NCBI GenBank assembly: GCA_022824265.1
Contig: JAJEAG010000072.1
Location: forward strand, 1-38,965
Direction: 5' to 3'
Source: Candidatus Poribacteria bacterium
GTDB taxonomy: Bacteria; Poribacteria; WGA-4E; WGA-3G
Length of the DNA: 38,965 bases
Of this stretch, positions 7,908 through 16,078 are shown piece by piece. The translations under genes were made by a program, and so were the position numbers. Under the pieces are notes generated by a model. The model did not search any database, was not told where the DNA came from, and saw only the letters and a program-made list of their open reading frames with translations. How positions within the stretch are numbered: position 1 is the stretch's first letter; each line of letters opens with the position of its first letter.

Positions 7908-9176
7908 ATGCAGAAATTAATCATAAACGGTGGCACAAGACTTAAAGGCAAAGTAAAAATCGGTGGTTCAAAGAATGCTGTTCTGCCGATTGCAGTCGCA
8001 GCAGCTATTCTTGGTGACAGTGTAAGTGTTTTACATAATGTTCCTAATCTAACAGACGTAAAAACTCTCAGTGCTGTACTCGAAGGTTTAGGAGCCTCAA
8101 TCACACGGAAAAATGGTTCTCTTTATATTGAACCTATAAACCGAATGGAGTATGAAGCACCTTATGAATTAGTACGTCAAATGCGTGCATCCATTTATGT
8201 CTTGGGACCTCTTGTGGCAAAATTGGGTAAAGCAAAAGTATCGTTCCCCGGTGGATGTGCTATAGGTCCAAGACCCGTTGATTTACATATACGTGGTTTA
8301 GAACAATTAGGGGCAAATGTAGATGTTAAAAAAGGATATATTTATGCCCAAGCCGAAAGGTTAGTTGGTGTTGATATGGATTTAACCGGTCAACACGGTC
8401 CAAGTGTTGGTGCAACTGCAAACGTATTGATGGCTGCGACTTTAGCAGAAGGAACAACCGTGATCCGTGGGGCAGCACGTGAACCACATATTAGTGATCT
8501 TGTAAAATTTCTAAATGCTATGGGAGCAGATATAGATGGCATTGGGACATCAGTCTTGACGATTCGCGGTGTAAAACAGATGCATGGAACAGAACACTCT
8601 GTCGTCTCCGATGATATTGAAGCTGGAACTTTTATGGTAGCTGGGGCAATTACTGACGGAGATGTTTTTGTTGAAGGTATCACACAAAAGCAAATCCCTG
8701 CAATTTCAGAAAAACTAACAGAAGCAGGTGTTCAATTAGATTGGAAAACTACAGGTGTTCATGTTACAGTACCAAAGGAACTCAAGGCAATAGATGTAAC
8801 AACTGTCCCATTCCCAGGATTTCCAACAGACATGCAGGCACAAATGATGGGGCTGTTAAGTCTTGCATCAGGAACAAGCACAATTACAGAAAACGTGCAT
8901 ACAGATCGTTTTATACACGCAGCGGAACTGAACAGGATGGGGGCAGACATTAGGCTGGAAGGACGGAAAGCAATCATACAAGGGGTTCCATTTCTCAGTG
9001 GTGCACCTGTGATGGCTTCTGATCTGCGCGCTGGTGCTGTACTGGTTATGGCGGGTATGGCAGCTGCAGGTGAAACAACCGTATCCCGTATCTATCATAT
9101 TGACAGAGGATATGAATCAATTGAGACAAAACTAAACAATCTTGGGGCAGATATTGTCAGGGTAAACGAAAATTGA
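7908..9176 (+). CDS. murA: UDP-N-acetylglucosamine 1-carboxyvinyltransferase
   Basis: The 422-residue protein has the family's usual length and starts at ATG 7908 behind AAGGAG. MurA transfers enolpyruvate from PEP to UDP-GlcNAc, the first committed step of peptidoglycan synthesis in the cytoplasm. Visible are SKNAVLPI with the PEP-binding Lys-22, the active-site loop FPGGCAIGPRPVDLH with Cys-117 (the residue fosfomycin modifies), and FPTDMQAQ carrying the catalytic Asp. The Cys, rather than the Asp of resistant homologues, predicts fosfomycin sensitivity. It implies a Gram-negative or Gram-positive peptidoglycan wall. It is followed by hisD on the same strand, 53 bases away. Confidence 0.96.
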   Translation: MQKLIINGGTRLKGKVKIGGSKNAVLPIAVAAAILGDSVSVLHNVPNLTDVKTLSAVLEGLGASITRKNGSLYIEPINRMEYEAPYELVRQMRASIYVLGPLVAKLGKAKVSFPGGCAIGPRPVDLHIRGLEQLGANVDVKKGYIYAQAERLVGVDMDLTGQHGPSVGATANVLMAATLAEGTTVIRGAAREPHISDLVKFLNAMGADIDGIGTSVLTIRGVKQMHGTEHSVVSDDIEAGTFMVAGAITDGDVFVEGITQKQIPAISEKLTEAGVQLDWKTTGVHVTVPKELKAIDVTTVPFPGFPTDMQAQMMGLLSLASGTSTITENVHTDRFIHAAELNRMGADIRLEGRKAIIQGVPFLSGAPVMASDLRAGAVLVMAGMAAAGETTVSRIYHIDRGYESIETKLNNLGADIVRVNEN

Positions 9177-9229
9177 AAAATAAAATAAAGTAAATACTAT
9201 TAGTGAAAAATGGAGCAAATTATTTTACC

Positions 9230-10528
9230 ATGTTGCGTATAATTGAAACACCGACACCAGAAAGCAAATCCTTTCTTGAAAAACTAAACGGGCGCGGTAA
9301 ATTAATGGATGAAAATATAATTAGAACTGTACGCCGCACCTTGAGTGAAGTGCAAGCCGAAGGTGATAAGGCTGTTGCACGATATACTCGTAAACTTGAT
9401 GCACCAAGACTTTCTGCTAAAGGACTTAGAGTTCAACAACGCGAATTCAAACAAGCTTACTCTGAAGTAGACTCTGAGTTTATTGAAGCAATTGCACATG
9501 CCAAAAAAAACATAGAAAACTTTCATCAAAAGCAGATGCGAACTTCTTGGGTTTCCACTGAAAAAGATGGTGTCTTGTTAGGTCATCTCATCCGTCCATT
9601 AAGACGCGTTGGTGTTTCTGTTCCTTCTATCAGTCAACTCTTAGTTTCGTCTCTATTAATGAGTGTTATCCCGGCAACTGTTGCTGGTGTAGAAGAAATT
9701 GTTCTTTGTATGGGACCTATGCGTAATAGACAGATTAACCCACACATGTTAGTTGCAGCAGCTGAATGTGGAGTGGAGGAAATCTATAAATGTGGCGGTG
9801 CACAAGCAGTGGCAGCAATGGCTTATGGTACTGAAACAATCGCTCCTGTTGATAAAATAGTCGGTCCAGGAAACCTATATGTTCAACTGGCAAAAAAAGA
9901 GGTATATGGACACGTTGATATTGACAAAATTGCAGGTCCAAGTGAAATACTCGTGATTGCTGACAGTACTGCCGATCCAGATTTCGTTGCAGCCGATCTT
10001 ATATCGCAAGCAGAACACGGTGCAGAATGTTCTGCTATACTTGTTACAACGTCTCTCGGATTCGCTGAACAAGTGAAAGGGGCAATAGAACTTCAAGCAC
10101 AAAACCTACCTCGTCAATATGAATTGGTAAAAGCATTTGAGAATTACGGTGTAGCTTTTGTTGTTAATAGTATAGATGAAGCAGTTGATTTAGCAAATTA
10201 TATCGCACCTGAACACGTTGAATTACATATTGAAAATCCTCTGGATTGGATTGGAGAAATTAGGAATGCAGGGGCAATATTTTTAGGACCCTATTCACCT
10301 GAAGCGGTTGGTGATTATATTGCAGGACCAAATCACATACTCCCAACAGGTACAGCTGCCCGATATGCCTCTCCATTAAACATAGATGATTTTCTCAAAA
10401 AAACCAGTATCATTTCCTATACCAAAAATGCTTTAGAGAAAGTCACACCAGATGTTGTTACAATCGCAGAAGTAGAAGGTTTGGAAGGTCATGCTGCTGC
10501 TATGAAAATCCGTTTTGAAGATGAATAG
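9230..10528 (+). CDS. hisD: Histidinol dehydrogenase
   Basis: HisD carries out the last two steps of histidine synthesis, oxidising L-histidinol to L-histidine with two NAD+. ATG 9230 gives 432 residues, the family norm; GTG 9203 in the same frame is a weaker alternative. The ribosome site is poor (GGAG, 14 bases away). The signature DKIAGPSEILVIAD is present, as are QAEHG near residue 260 (Zn ligands Gln and His), APEHVELH with the catalytic Glu-His pair, GDYIAGPNH (Zn-ligand Asp) and EGHAAA (Zn-ligand His). All catalytic residues are therefore intact. No other his gene is in the window. It probably shares a transcript with murA. Confidence 0.95.
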   Translation: MLRIIETPTPESKSFLEKLNGRGKLMDENIIRTVRRTLSEVQAEGDKAVARYTRKLDAPRLSAKGLRVQQREFKQAYSEVDSEFIEAIAHAKKNIENFHQKQMRTSWVSTEKDGVLLGHLIRPLRRVGVSVPSISQLLVSSLLMSVIPATVAGVEEIVLCMGPMRNRQINPHMLVAAAECGVEEIYKCGGAQAVAAMAYGTETIAPVDKIVGPGNLYVQLAKKEVYGHVDIDKIAGPSEILVIADSTADPDFVAADLISQAEHGAECSAILVTTSLGFAEQVKGAIELQAQNLPRQYELVKAFENYGVAFVVNSIDEAVDLANYIAPEHVELHIENPLDWIGEIRNAGAIFLGPYSPEAVGDYIAGPNHILPTGTAARYASPLNIDDFLKKTSIISYTKNALEKVTPDVVTIAEVEGLEGHAAAMKIRFEDE

Positions 10529-10590
10529 GTTTCTACAAATATCTTAGAAGTATATATAAACCTATTATTTTCACATCAATCAAAATACCA

Positions 10591-11262
10591 ATGTCCTATA
10601 GACCCTCTTCAAATATAATAGATTTACCTATAGCAACATTTTCCATTGTTGGATATGACCCAGACAATGGTGATTTAGGTATTGCTGTGCAATCTAAGTT
10701 TTTTGCTGTTGGTTCAGTAGTACCTTGGGCTGAAGCAGGTGTTGGTGCGATTGCAACACAATCTTGGGCAAATACAACATACGGACCGGAAGGGCTAAAA
10801 CTACTAAAGATTGGTCTAACAGCTCAACAAACCCTTGATCATTTGATAAAAGACGATCCTGGTCGTGAGTCCCGCCAAGTAGGCATAGTAGATGCTAATG
10901 GTTCCATTGCCAATCATACCGGGGACAAATGCAATGAATGGGCAGGTGCATTTACTGGCAAACATTACACAGCTCAAGGAAATATCCTTGCTAGTGAAAA
11001 TGTCGTAAAGGCTATGGGTAATGCATTTGAAGAAACAGAAGGAGAATTGGCTGACAAACTAATGACCGCACTTTTTGCAGGACAAGAAAAAGGTGGTGAT
11101 AAACGTGGTCAGCAATCAGCAGCACTACTTGTAGTTAGAAAAAACGGTGGTTATGGCGGTTTCAATGACCGGTACATTGATATACGCGTTGACGATGCCG
11201 AGAAACCGATAGAAGAACTCCATAGACTCTTAGACATTCATAAAAAATTCTACCCTCGATAA
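10591..11262 (+). CDS. DUF1028 family protein (Ntn-hydrolase-like)
   Basis: The 223-residue protein matches DUF1028 in its N-terminal IATFSIVGYDPDNGDLGIAV, VPWAEAGVGAIATQS and GPEGLKLL stretches, the QVGIVDANG strand, and the central GNILAS and GGDKRGQQSAALLVV segments. DUF1028 proteins are predicted to have an N-terminal-nucleophile hydrolase fold; no reaction is established to my knowledge. The start is uncertain because no Shine-Dalgarno sequence precedes ATG 10591 and the family core begins near residue 14. It follows hisD after 62 bases and is convergent with the next gene. It ends with a short extension (KPIEELHRLLDIHKKFY) common in longer members. Confidence 0.85.
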   Translation: MSYRPSSNIIDLPIATFSIVGYDPDNGDLGIAVQSKFFAVGSVVPWAEAGVGAIATQSWANTTYGPEGLKLLKIGLTAQQTLDHLIKDDPGRESRQVGIVDANGSIANHTGDKCNEWAGAFTGKHYTAQGNILASENVVKAMGNAFEETEGELADKLMTALFAGQEKGGDKRGQQSAALLVVRKNGGYGGFNDRYIDIRVDDAEKPIEELHRLLDIHKKFYPR

Positions 11263-11281
11263 CATACCAGCTGAGAATAAT

Positions 11282-11779
11282 CTATTCTTCTTGTCCTTGA
11301 TTTTCATCGGCTGCCTCAACTTCAGTTAAGATTAGAGTAGGACGATTGAAATTTGCTCGGATTTTGTTAGCAGCTAATTGCACTGCTGGTATTCTAATGA
11401 TTCTTCGTGCCAATTTCTTTTTACCTGGAAAATCACTGATTATCAATCCAGACAGTATTGTCAATAATCCTTGTCCTGGAATTCCAGGGACTGCAAGTAG
11501 TGCCCCAATAACAATTAGTATCCCACCTATCAAGTTTTTTATTACGGAAACAATGAAACGTAGAAATGGATTTTTTATCGGACGTATCTGTTTTGTTTCG
11601 TCAAAATAATCTGCAGGTAGAAATGTAATTAATGCAGCACACCCAACGAGACTTAAGACCAAACTTGTTCCAGAGAATATTATTACAAATAAAGAATGTT
11701 TTTCTAATAGATTCCAGAGCAGTAACCCCCAATCTTTTAGTACAAGTCCACTATTTTTTACTCCGTTTATCAACCACAA
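11282..11779 (-). CDS. PGPGW-like small membrane protein
   Basis: The 165-residue protein uses a TTG start at 11779 with AGGAG about 10 bases upstream. Two long hydrophobic segments are clear (FVIIFSGTSLVLSLVGCAAL near residues 31-50 and GGILIVIGALLAVPG near 85-100). The second runs into AVPGIPGQGLLTILSGL, which resembles the PGPGW motif of a small membrane-protein family with the second Pro replaced. The C-terminus is basic, then acidic (EVEAADENQGQEE). It lies 21 bases downstream of the SDR gene in the same direction, so the two probably form an operon. Role unknown. Confidence 0.6.
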   Translation of the reverse strand: MWLINGVKNSGLVLKDWGLLLWNLLEKHSLFVIIFSGTSLVLSLVGCAALITFLPADYFDETKQIRPIKNPFLRFIVSVIKNLIGGILIVIGALLAVPGIPGQGLLTILSGLIISDFPGKKKLARRIIRIPAVQLAANKIRANFNRPTLILTEVEAADENQGQEE

Positions 11780-11800
11780 AACTGTTTTTCTCCTAATACA

Positions 11801-12571
11801 TTATCGTCGTGAAACTGCTCCACCGTCAATCGTCAAAATATCTCCACTAATATAGGCTGCATCATCCGAAGCGAGAAACAATACTGCCCCTATGTAATCC
11901 CATACGGTTGCACGTCGTTCAAGTGGAGCATCTTGTGGTGCGGGTAGTAATTCTGGTAGACTACTGTCATCTGGAAGATCACTGGGAGCATTCATTCCTG
12001 TAGGTGCGCCGCCACCGGGTGCTACTGCATTTACTGTTATTCCATGGGGTCGCAGTTCCAGTGCTAAACTACGTGTCAAACGATTCACTGCAGCTTTACT
12101 GACACAATAACTTAATACACCAACATGTGATTCTTCAGCAAAGATTGATGAATTATTGATAATCCGTCCCTTTATCTCTTGTGCAATCATTACTTTTGCA
12201 ACTGCCTGTGCACAAAGCAGACATCCCTTTAGGTTCACAGCCATAACATTATCAAATACATCTGGAGTCAATTCTAACAGGCTTTGTCTACCAAGAATGC
12301 CAGCATTATTGAAGAGAATATCAATTCGTTTGAAGGTATCAACTGAAATATCAATTGCTTTGTTAACCTGTTCAGGTATTCTGACATCTAAAGGAACTGC
12401 GATTGCATTTCCACCCCCATCTATTATCTCTTTTGCTACTGCATCTGCATTCCTTCCACCTGCAACTACAACTGATGCTCCTTCTCGTGCAAATGCTAAA
12501 CAGGCTGCACGTCCAATCCCAAGCGGACCACCACCTCCAGTAATGAATGCTACACGATTCTTAAAACGCAT
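11801..12571 (-). CDS. Short-chain dehydrogenase/reductase (SDR)
   Basis: The 256-residue classical SDR starts at ATG 12571 with GAGGAA upstream. It has the glycine-rich cofactor motif TGGGGPLGIG (11-20), the NNAG motif (88-91), and the catalytic residues Ser-141/142, Tyr-155 and Lys-159 (SYCVSKAA). The C-terminus contains the usual YISGDILTIDGG ending. The glycine loop is longer than the standard TGxxxGIG. It is an NAD(P)-dependent alcohol/ketone oxidoreductase by family; the substrate cannot be inferred. It is followed by the PGPGW-like gene in the same transcription unit. Confidence 0.92.
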   Translation of the reverse strand: MRFKNRVAFITGGGGPLGIGRAACLAFAREGASVVVAGGRNADAVAKEIIDGGGNAIAVPLDVRIPEQVNKAIDISVDTFKRIDILFNNAGILGRQSLLELTPDVFDNVMAVNLKGCLLCAQAVAKVMIAQEIKGRIINNSSIFAEESHVGVLSYCVSKAAVNRLTRSLALELRPHGITVNAVAPGGGAPTGMNAPSDLPDDSSLPELLPAPQDAPLERRATVWDYIGAVLFLASDDAAYISGDILTIDGGAVSRR

Positions 12572-12598
12572 TGTTTCCTCACATGTGTATATAATTCT

Positions 12599-12607
12599 AT
12601 TATAGCA
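12599..12607 (-). promoter_or_regulatory. Extended -10 promoter element of the SDR gene
   Basis: On the minus strand TGCTATAAT (12607-12599) is an extended -10 with a perfect TATAAT hexamer, 27 bases before the SDR ATG. No good -35 is seen, as is usual for extended -10 promoters. Confidence 0.5.
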
Positions 12608-12737
12608 GAATCTGAAAAGATATTATATGTTTATTTAACCTGAATCAGAAGTATTCTATTGAAGGTATTTAATACCAATGTATCCAGTAGCACATCCAAA
12701 ATCTGATATGATACGTGAAATAGATATTTAGGAGTAG

Positions 12738-13631
12738 TTATTCCATGCTTGTTGCAGTTTGTTCAATATCAAAACCTTCTTTTCGTATTCTACGGTCAAA
12801 ATATAAAAGTACTACCCCAATTATCCATATCGGTTGTATGAGAGAATTTATTATTTGTTTTGAACCTATCATTGTTACATAAAAGACATAACTATTAGAG
12901 TCAAGGACCTTCTGCATAATTGACCATTCAAAGATAGTTATGAAGTTTGTTCCGCCTGCTAAGTCAAATAATATAAATGTAGTACCGATTGAAAACACAA
13001 AAATATATTCAATCGCATGACTTGACAATGTAATCAGAATTATGGCTCCAAACACTTGCCACCAATTATCCTGTACAAGGTCACTGCTTCGGTATAATGC
13101 CCCAATTGCGTTAGTATTTTCCACAATAACTGCTTCAAGATAGAATATCCAACGCACAGTAAAATATAAAAGAAATGGCAAACAGATAACAGCTGACAAT
13201 ACTAAAAGTGCCCAGGACCCTGTTGGAACTATGGAAGTAATCGACAGTGAAATAAATATAAGTGGGATTGCTTGAGCCAACCTCCATAGTATATGTGCTT
13301 TTATCAACGTCCACAACTTATGTAGAGATTGTCTTAATGCTTCTATGGAGGTAATCTCATCTCCAAGGTAGATTGCAGTAGTTGCTATAACAATCCCTCC
13401 CATACCTAATATTGCAAATGGTAATGAAGCAAGACTTGCGACAAGTTGATTTACGCTATTTTCAGATAAGAAGCCCTTGATTGAATATTCAATGATGTTT
13501 GACAGGAAGTATATCGTGACTATACTCAGATACAACAAAAAATGTCTTCTAAATAGACTAAATGTCGTATCCAGTATATCCCAAATACTCATTGGTTTTA
13601 TGTTTGTTATTCCAAGATCATTTGTATTCAT
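12738..13631 (-). CDS. Multi-pass membrane protein, possibly GPDPase-membrane-domain-like
   Basis: The frame is open from TTG 13733, but ATG 13631 (MNTNDLG, 297 residues) is preferred because the preceding 34 residues look non-coding and there is no ribosome site for the longer form. The protein begins with a cytosolic PMSIWDILDTTFSLFRRHF motif, then about six hydrophobic segments (for example FLLYLSIVTIYFL, PFAILGMGGIVIATTA, GSWALLVLSAVICLPFLLYF, WQVFGAIILITLSSHA). The layout, with a PWDILD-like start and ALYRSSDLVQDNWWQVFG in the middle, resembles bacterial proteins related to the membrane domain of glycerophosphodiester phosphodiesterases. No enzyme domain is present. Function unknown. Confidence 0.6.
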   Translation of the reverse strand: MNTNDLGITNIKPMSIWDILDTTFSLFRRHFLLYLSIVTIYFLSNIIEYSIKGFLSENSVNQLVASLASLPFAILGMGGIVIATTAIYLGDEITSIEALRQSLHKLWTLIKAHILWRLAQAIPLIFISLSITSIVPTGSWALLVLSAVICLPFLLYFTVRWIFYLEAVIVENTNAIGALYRSSDLVQDNWWQVFGAIILITLSSHAIEYIFVFSIGTTFILFDLAGGTNFITIFEWSIMQKVLDSNSYVFYVTMIGSKQIINSLIQPIWIIGVVLLYFDRRIRKEGFDIEQTATSME

Positions 13632-13733
13632 ATAGACATGTCTCTGGATAGTAATTTTTGGATGAATCAACCATATTTTAGTTATAATTCTTGATACGAA
13701 ACCTTTTAGGTCTTTGTATAAACAAGATAGCAA

Positions 13734-14873
13734 TTATTTGAGAACATCAATAATTAGAGTATTCAAATTGACAAACCTAACCGACATACCATTGAATACT
13801 TTTGAAAAAGGTTGGTCTACATCAGGTGACACTACATAATTCTGTCCTTCAGGATATTGTCTTCGGAATGATGATAATTGGCGTGGTGAGAAACTATCGG
13901 CAGACCATTTACACTCTACTGCGATAGGTCTGTTACGTTTTGGTGTAAGTATAAAATCTACTTCATGCCCTCTTTTATCTCGCCAATATTGAATATCTCG
14001 TGATTGTGTATGTGCCATTATTTCGTTCAGGACATAATGTTCCCATAATAGACCGAGATCTTCCTGTCTTAGTTGTGTCCATCCTTGATGATAACAGATA
14101 AATCCTGTATCAAATCCATAAACTTTAGGAGCAGAAACAATTTCAGTAGATCTCCTTGAACTAAATGGTCTTATTACGTGCACGACGTATGTTGCTTCTA
14201 ACACTGAAAGATAGTTTGATATTGTGCTGCGACTGACTTCACAAGGTGCAGCAAAGCGGGTAGCTTCAAATACTCCACCGCTTTGTGTCATTAGTAGTTC
14301 TGCGAATTTCTGAAATGAATAACGTCGTTCAAGTCTAAATAGTTCCTGTATATCCTTTGCCCAATATGCATCTAACCACTCTTGGAAATCCTGTTCGGGA
14401 AATTCCGTTTCAAGAAAAAATGGAGGTAATCCACCGTATAATAGTCGATGTTGAATATCATGTTGATTGAAGTCATCAAGATCAGTCGTTATGATAGGAG
14501 TTAACCACAATTCAGTTTTACGTCCAGCAAGTGTATCTCGAAATTTTGCACTTGCACCGAGTGTTGAAGAACCAGTTGCTACTATGTTTATTTTTGGATA
14601 GTGGTCAGCAGCTATCTTTAGCAATTCCGATGGATTCTGTAGACGATGGATTTCATCAAGGACAATCCTATTGTTCTTGATACTGTCCAGAAATCCTTGT
14701 GGGTCTTCCATCAAACGTCTGACACGAGGCAATTCACAATCAAAGTACTCTACATCGGGTAATGTTTGGCACAGACACGTTTTGCCAACACGTCGTACTC
14801 CAGATAGCCATACAATTGAACGGCGTTCCCATGCTTTTTCAATACGATTGAGCCAATATTCTCTTTTTACCAT
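13734..14873 (-). CDS. AAA-type ATPase with DUF4143-like C-terminal nuclease-fold domain
   Basis: The 379-residue protein has Walker A GVRRVGKT (25-32), Walker B RIVLDEIHRL (69-78) and a sensor-like ATGSSTL (99-105). A winged-helix-like segment at about 205-225 (CEVSRSTISNYLSVLEATYVV) is typical of DUF4143 ATPases. At the C-terminus HEVDFIL (303-309) and IAVECKW (317-323) form a PD-(D/E)xK-like core with D306, E320 and K322. Such proteins are widespread orphan ATPases, often mobile and of unknown function. The gene has its own near-consensus promoter overlapped by repeated sites, and no Shine-Dalgarno sequence. It is probably independent of the moxR gene behind it. Confidence 0.88.
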   Translation of the reverse strand: MVKREYWLNRIEKAWERRSIVWLSGVRRVGKTCLCQTLPDVEYFDCELPRVRRLMEDPQGFLDSIKNNRIVLDEIHRLQNPSELLKIAADHYPKINIVATGSSTLGASAKFRDTLAGRKTELWLTPIITTDLDDFNQHDIQHRLLYGGLPPFFLETEFPEQDFQEWLDAYWAKDIQELFRLERRYSFQKFAELLMTQSGGVFEATRFAAPCEVSRSTISNYLSVLEATYVVHVIRPFSSRRSTEIVSAPKVYGFDTGFICYHQGWTQLRQEDLGLLWEHYVLNEIMAHTQSRDIQYWRDKRGHEVDFILTPKRNRPIAVECKWSADSFSPRQLSSFRRQYPEGQNYVVSPDVDQPFSKVFNGMSVRFVNLNTLIIDVLK

Positions 14874-14879
14874 ACATTC

Positions 14880-14909
14880 ATTGTATCAAAAAGTGCTACT
14901 AAATGTCAA
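14880..14909 (-). promoter_or_regulatory. Promoter of the ATPase gene, probably giving a leaderless mRNA
   Basis: On the minus strand a perfect TTGACA (14909-14904) is 18 bases from TACAAT (14885-14880). Only six bases separate the -10 box from the ATG at 14873, so transcription should start at or next to the A of the start codon. This explains why no ribosome-binding site is present. Confidence 0.75.
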
Positions 14910-14972
14910 CTCTGTTTTCATATAGTGCTACTATTTGCTAAGTCGGGTTGCATATAGTAGCACTTTTTGATA
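14884..14972. repeat. Repeated operator-like sites around the ATPase promoter
   Basis: TATCAAAAAGTGCTACTA (14884-14901) recurs as its exact reverse complement at 14955-14972. A partial copy TAGTGCTACTA lies between them at 14923-14933, in the same orientation as the first. CATATAGT also occurs directly at 14919-14926 and 14951-14958. The first copy fills the spacer and part of the -10 of the promoter, so a protein binding there would block transcription. The self-regulation idea is inference. Confidence 0.8.
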
Positions 14973-14992
14973 GAAGAAGTGAATAATAGACC

Positions 14993-15976
14993 TCAATCAA
15001 CGACTTCTAATATATTCTGAATAATTTCGTCTGCGTTAATTCCTTCTGCTTCACCTTCAAAACTAAGAATAATACGATGACGTAGACTTGGTAATACGAC
15101 AGATTGAATATCTTCTCGTGCAACGTTATATCTTCCGTCAAGTATTGCCCGAACTTTACTTGCAAGTATAATTGCTTGTGCCCCACGCGGACTTGAACCG
15201 TATCTGACATATTTTTTTGTCTCTTCAGGTGCATCGTCAGTTTCTGGATGTGTTCCCATCACAATACGTAATGCATATCTACGTACATCTTCTGATATAA
15301 GTATTTCTCTGACTATCTGTTCCAATTCATATATCTGGGTACCATCACATACCGTATCTACAGATGGCATTTCCTTTTGTGTTGTGCGTTCCATAACTAA
15401 GTCAAGTTCATCAAGCGTTGGGTATTCAACTTTGAGTTTGAAAAAGAAACGATCAAGTTGTGCTTCAGGTAATGGATATGTGCCTTCCATCTCCAAAGGG
15501 TTCTGGGTTGCCATGACGAAAAATGGCAACTCAAGTGGTCGGTGTTGTCCTGATATAGTGACAGACTTTTCCTGCATTGCTTCTAATAAAGCAGATTGTG
15601 TTTTGGGTGTTGATCGGTTGATTTCATCTGCAAGAACAAGATTGGCAAAGATGGGACCAGGCTGAAATTCAAAGAACTTGTTACCAGAATCATCCTCAGC
15701 AACGATAGTAGTACCAATAATGTCAGCAGGCATCAGGTCAGGAGTGAATTGAATTTTTTTATATTCCAAGGCAAGGACTTCTTTTAGAGTACTTATAAGC
15801 AGTGTTTTACCTAAACCGGGTACACCTTCTAATAGTGCATGTCCGCCGGTCATTAGACAGATTAAAACACCCTCAATTACCTCCTTCTGACCGACAATTC
15901 GTTTGGAGATTTCATTATAGATTTTAAGAAATGTCTCTCGAAATTCTTCGTGTTTTTGTTCAATTTGTTCGGGCAT
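14993..15976 (-). CDS. MoxR-family AAA+ ATPase
   Basis: ATG 15976 is chosen over the upstream in-frame codon at 16024 because AGGGAG (15986-15981) sits just before it; the product has 327 residues. It has Walker A GVPGLGKT (51-58), Walker B LVLADEIN (113-120), the MoxR hallmarks QFTPDLMPADIIGT and QNPLEMEGTYPLPEAQLDRF, and a YGSSPRGAQ sensor-2 region. MoxR ATPases act as chaperones that activate or assemble partner complexes, usually with von Willebrand A proteins encoded alongside. No such partner or DUF58 gene is present here. Instead it follows the WD40 gene cluster on the same strand after 102 bases. Confidence 0.93.
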   Translation of the reverse strand: MPEQIEQKHEEFRETFLKIYNEISKRIVGQKEVIEGVLICLMTGGHALLEGVPGLGKTLLISTLKEVLALEYKKIQFTPDLMPADIIGTTIVAEDDSGNKFFEFQPGPIFANLVLADEINRSTPKTQSALLEAMQEKSVTISGQHRPLELPFFVMATQNPLEMEGTYPLPEAQLDRFFFKLKVEYPTLDELDLVMERTTQKEMPSVDTVCDGTQIYELEQIVREILISEDVRRYALRIVMGTHPETDDAPEETKKYVRYGSSPRGAQAIILASKVRAILDGRYNVAREDIQSVVLPSLRHRIILSFEGEAEGINADEIIQNILEVVD

Positions 15977-16078
15977 GTGTCTCCCTAAGTTAGCAGGAGT
16001 CTTGCTATTAAAATATGATGTCAATCATGATAAGGACAAGGTCGCGAGTTTGAATTACTATTTTATCAATATGATGTA

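Noticed and set aside
13632..13733. N-terminal extension of the multi-pass membrane protein from TTG 13733
   Set aside because: There is no ribosome site and its composition is unlike the rest of the protein; ATG 13631 is more plausible.
16040..16065. A tRNA T-loop-like stretch (GTCGCGAGTTTGAATT)
   Set aside because: No acceptor, D or anticodon stems can be formed around it.
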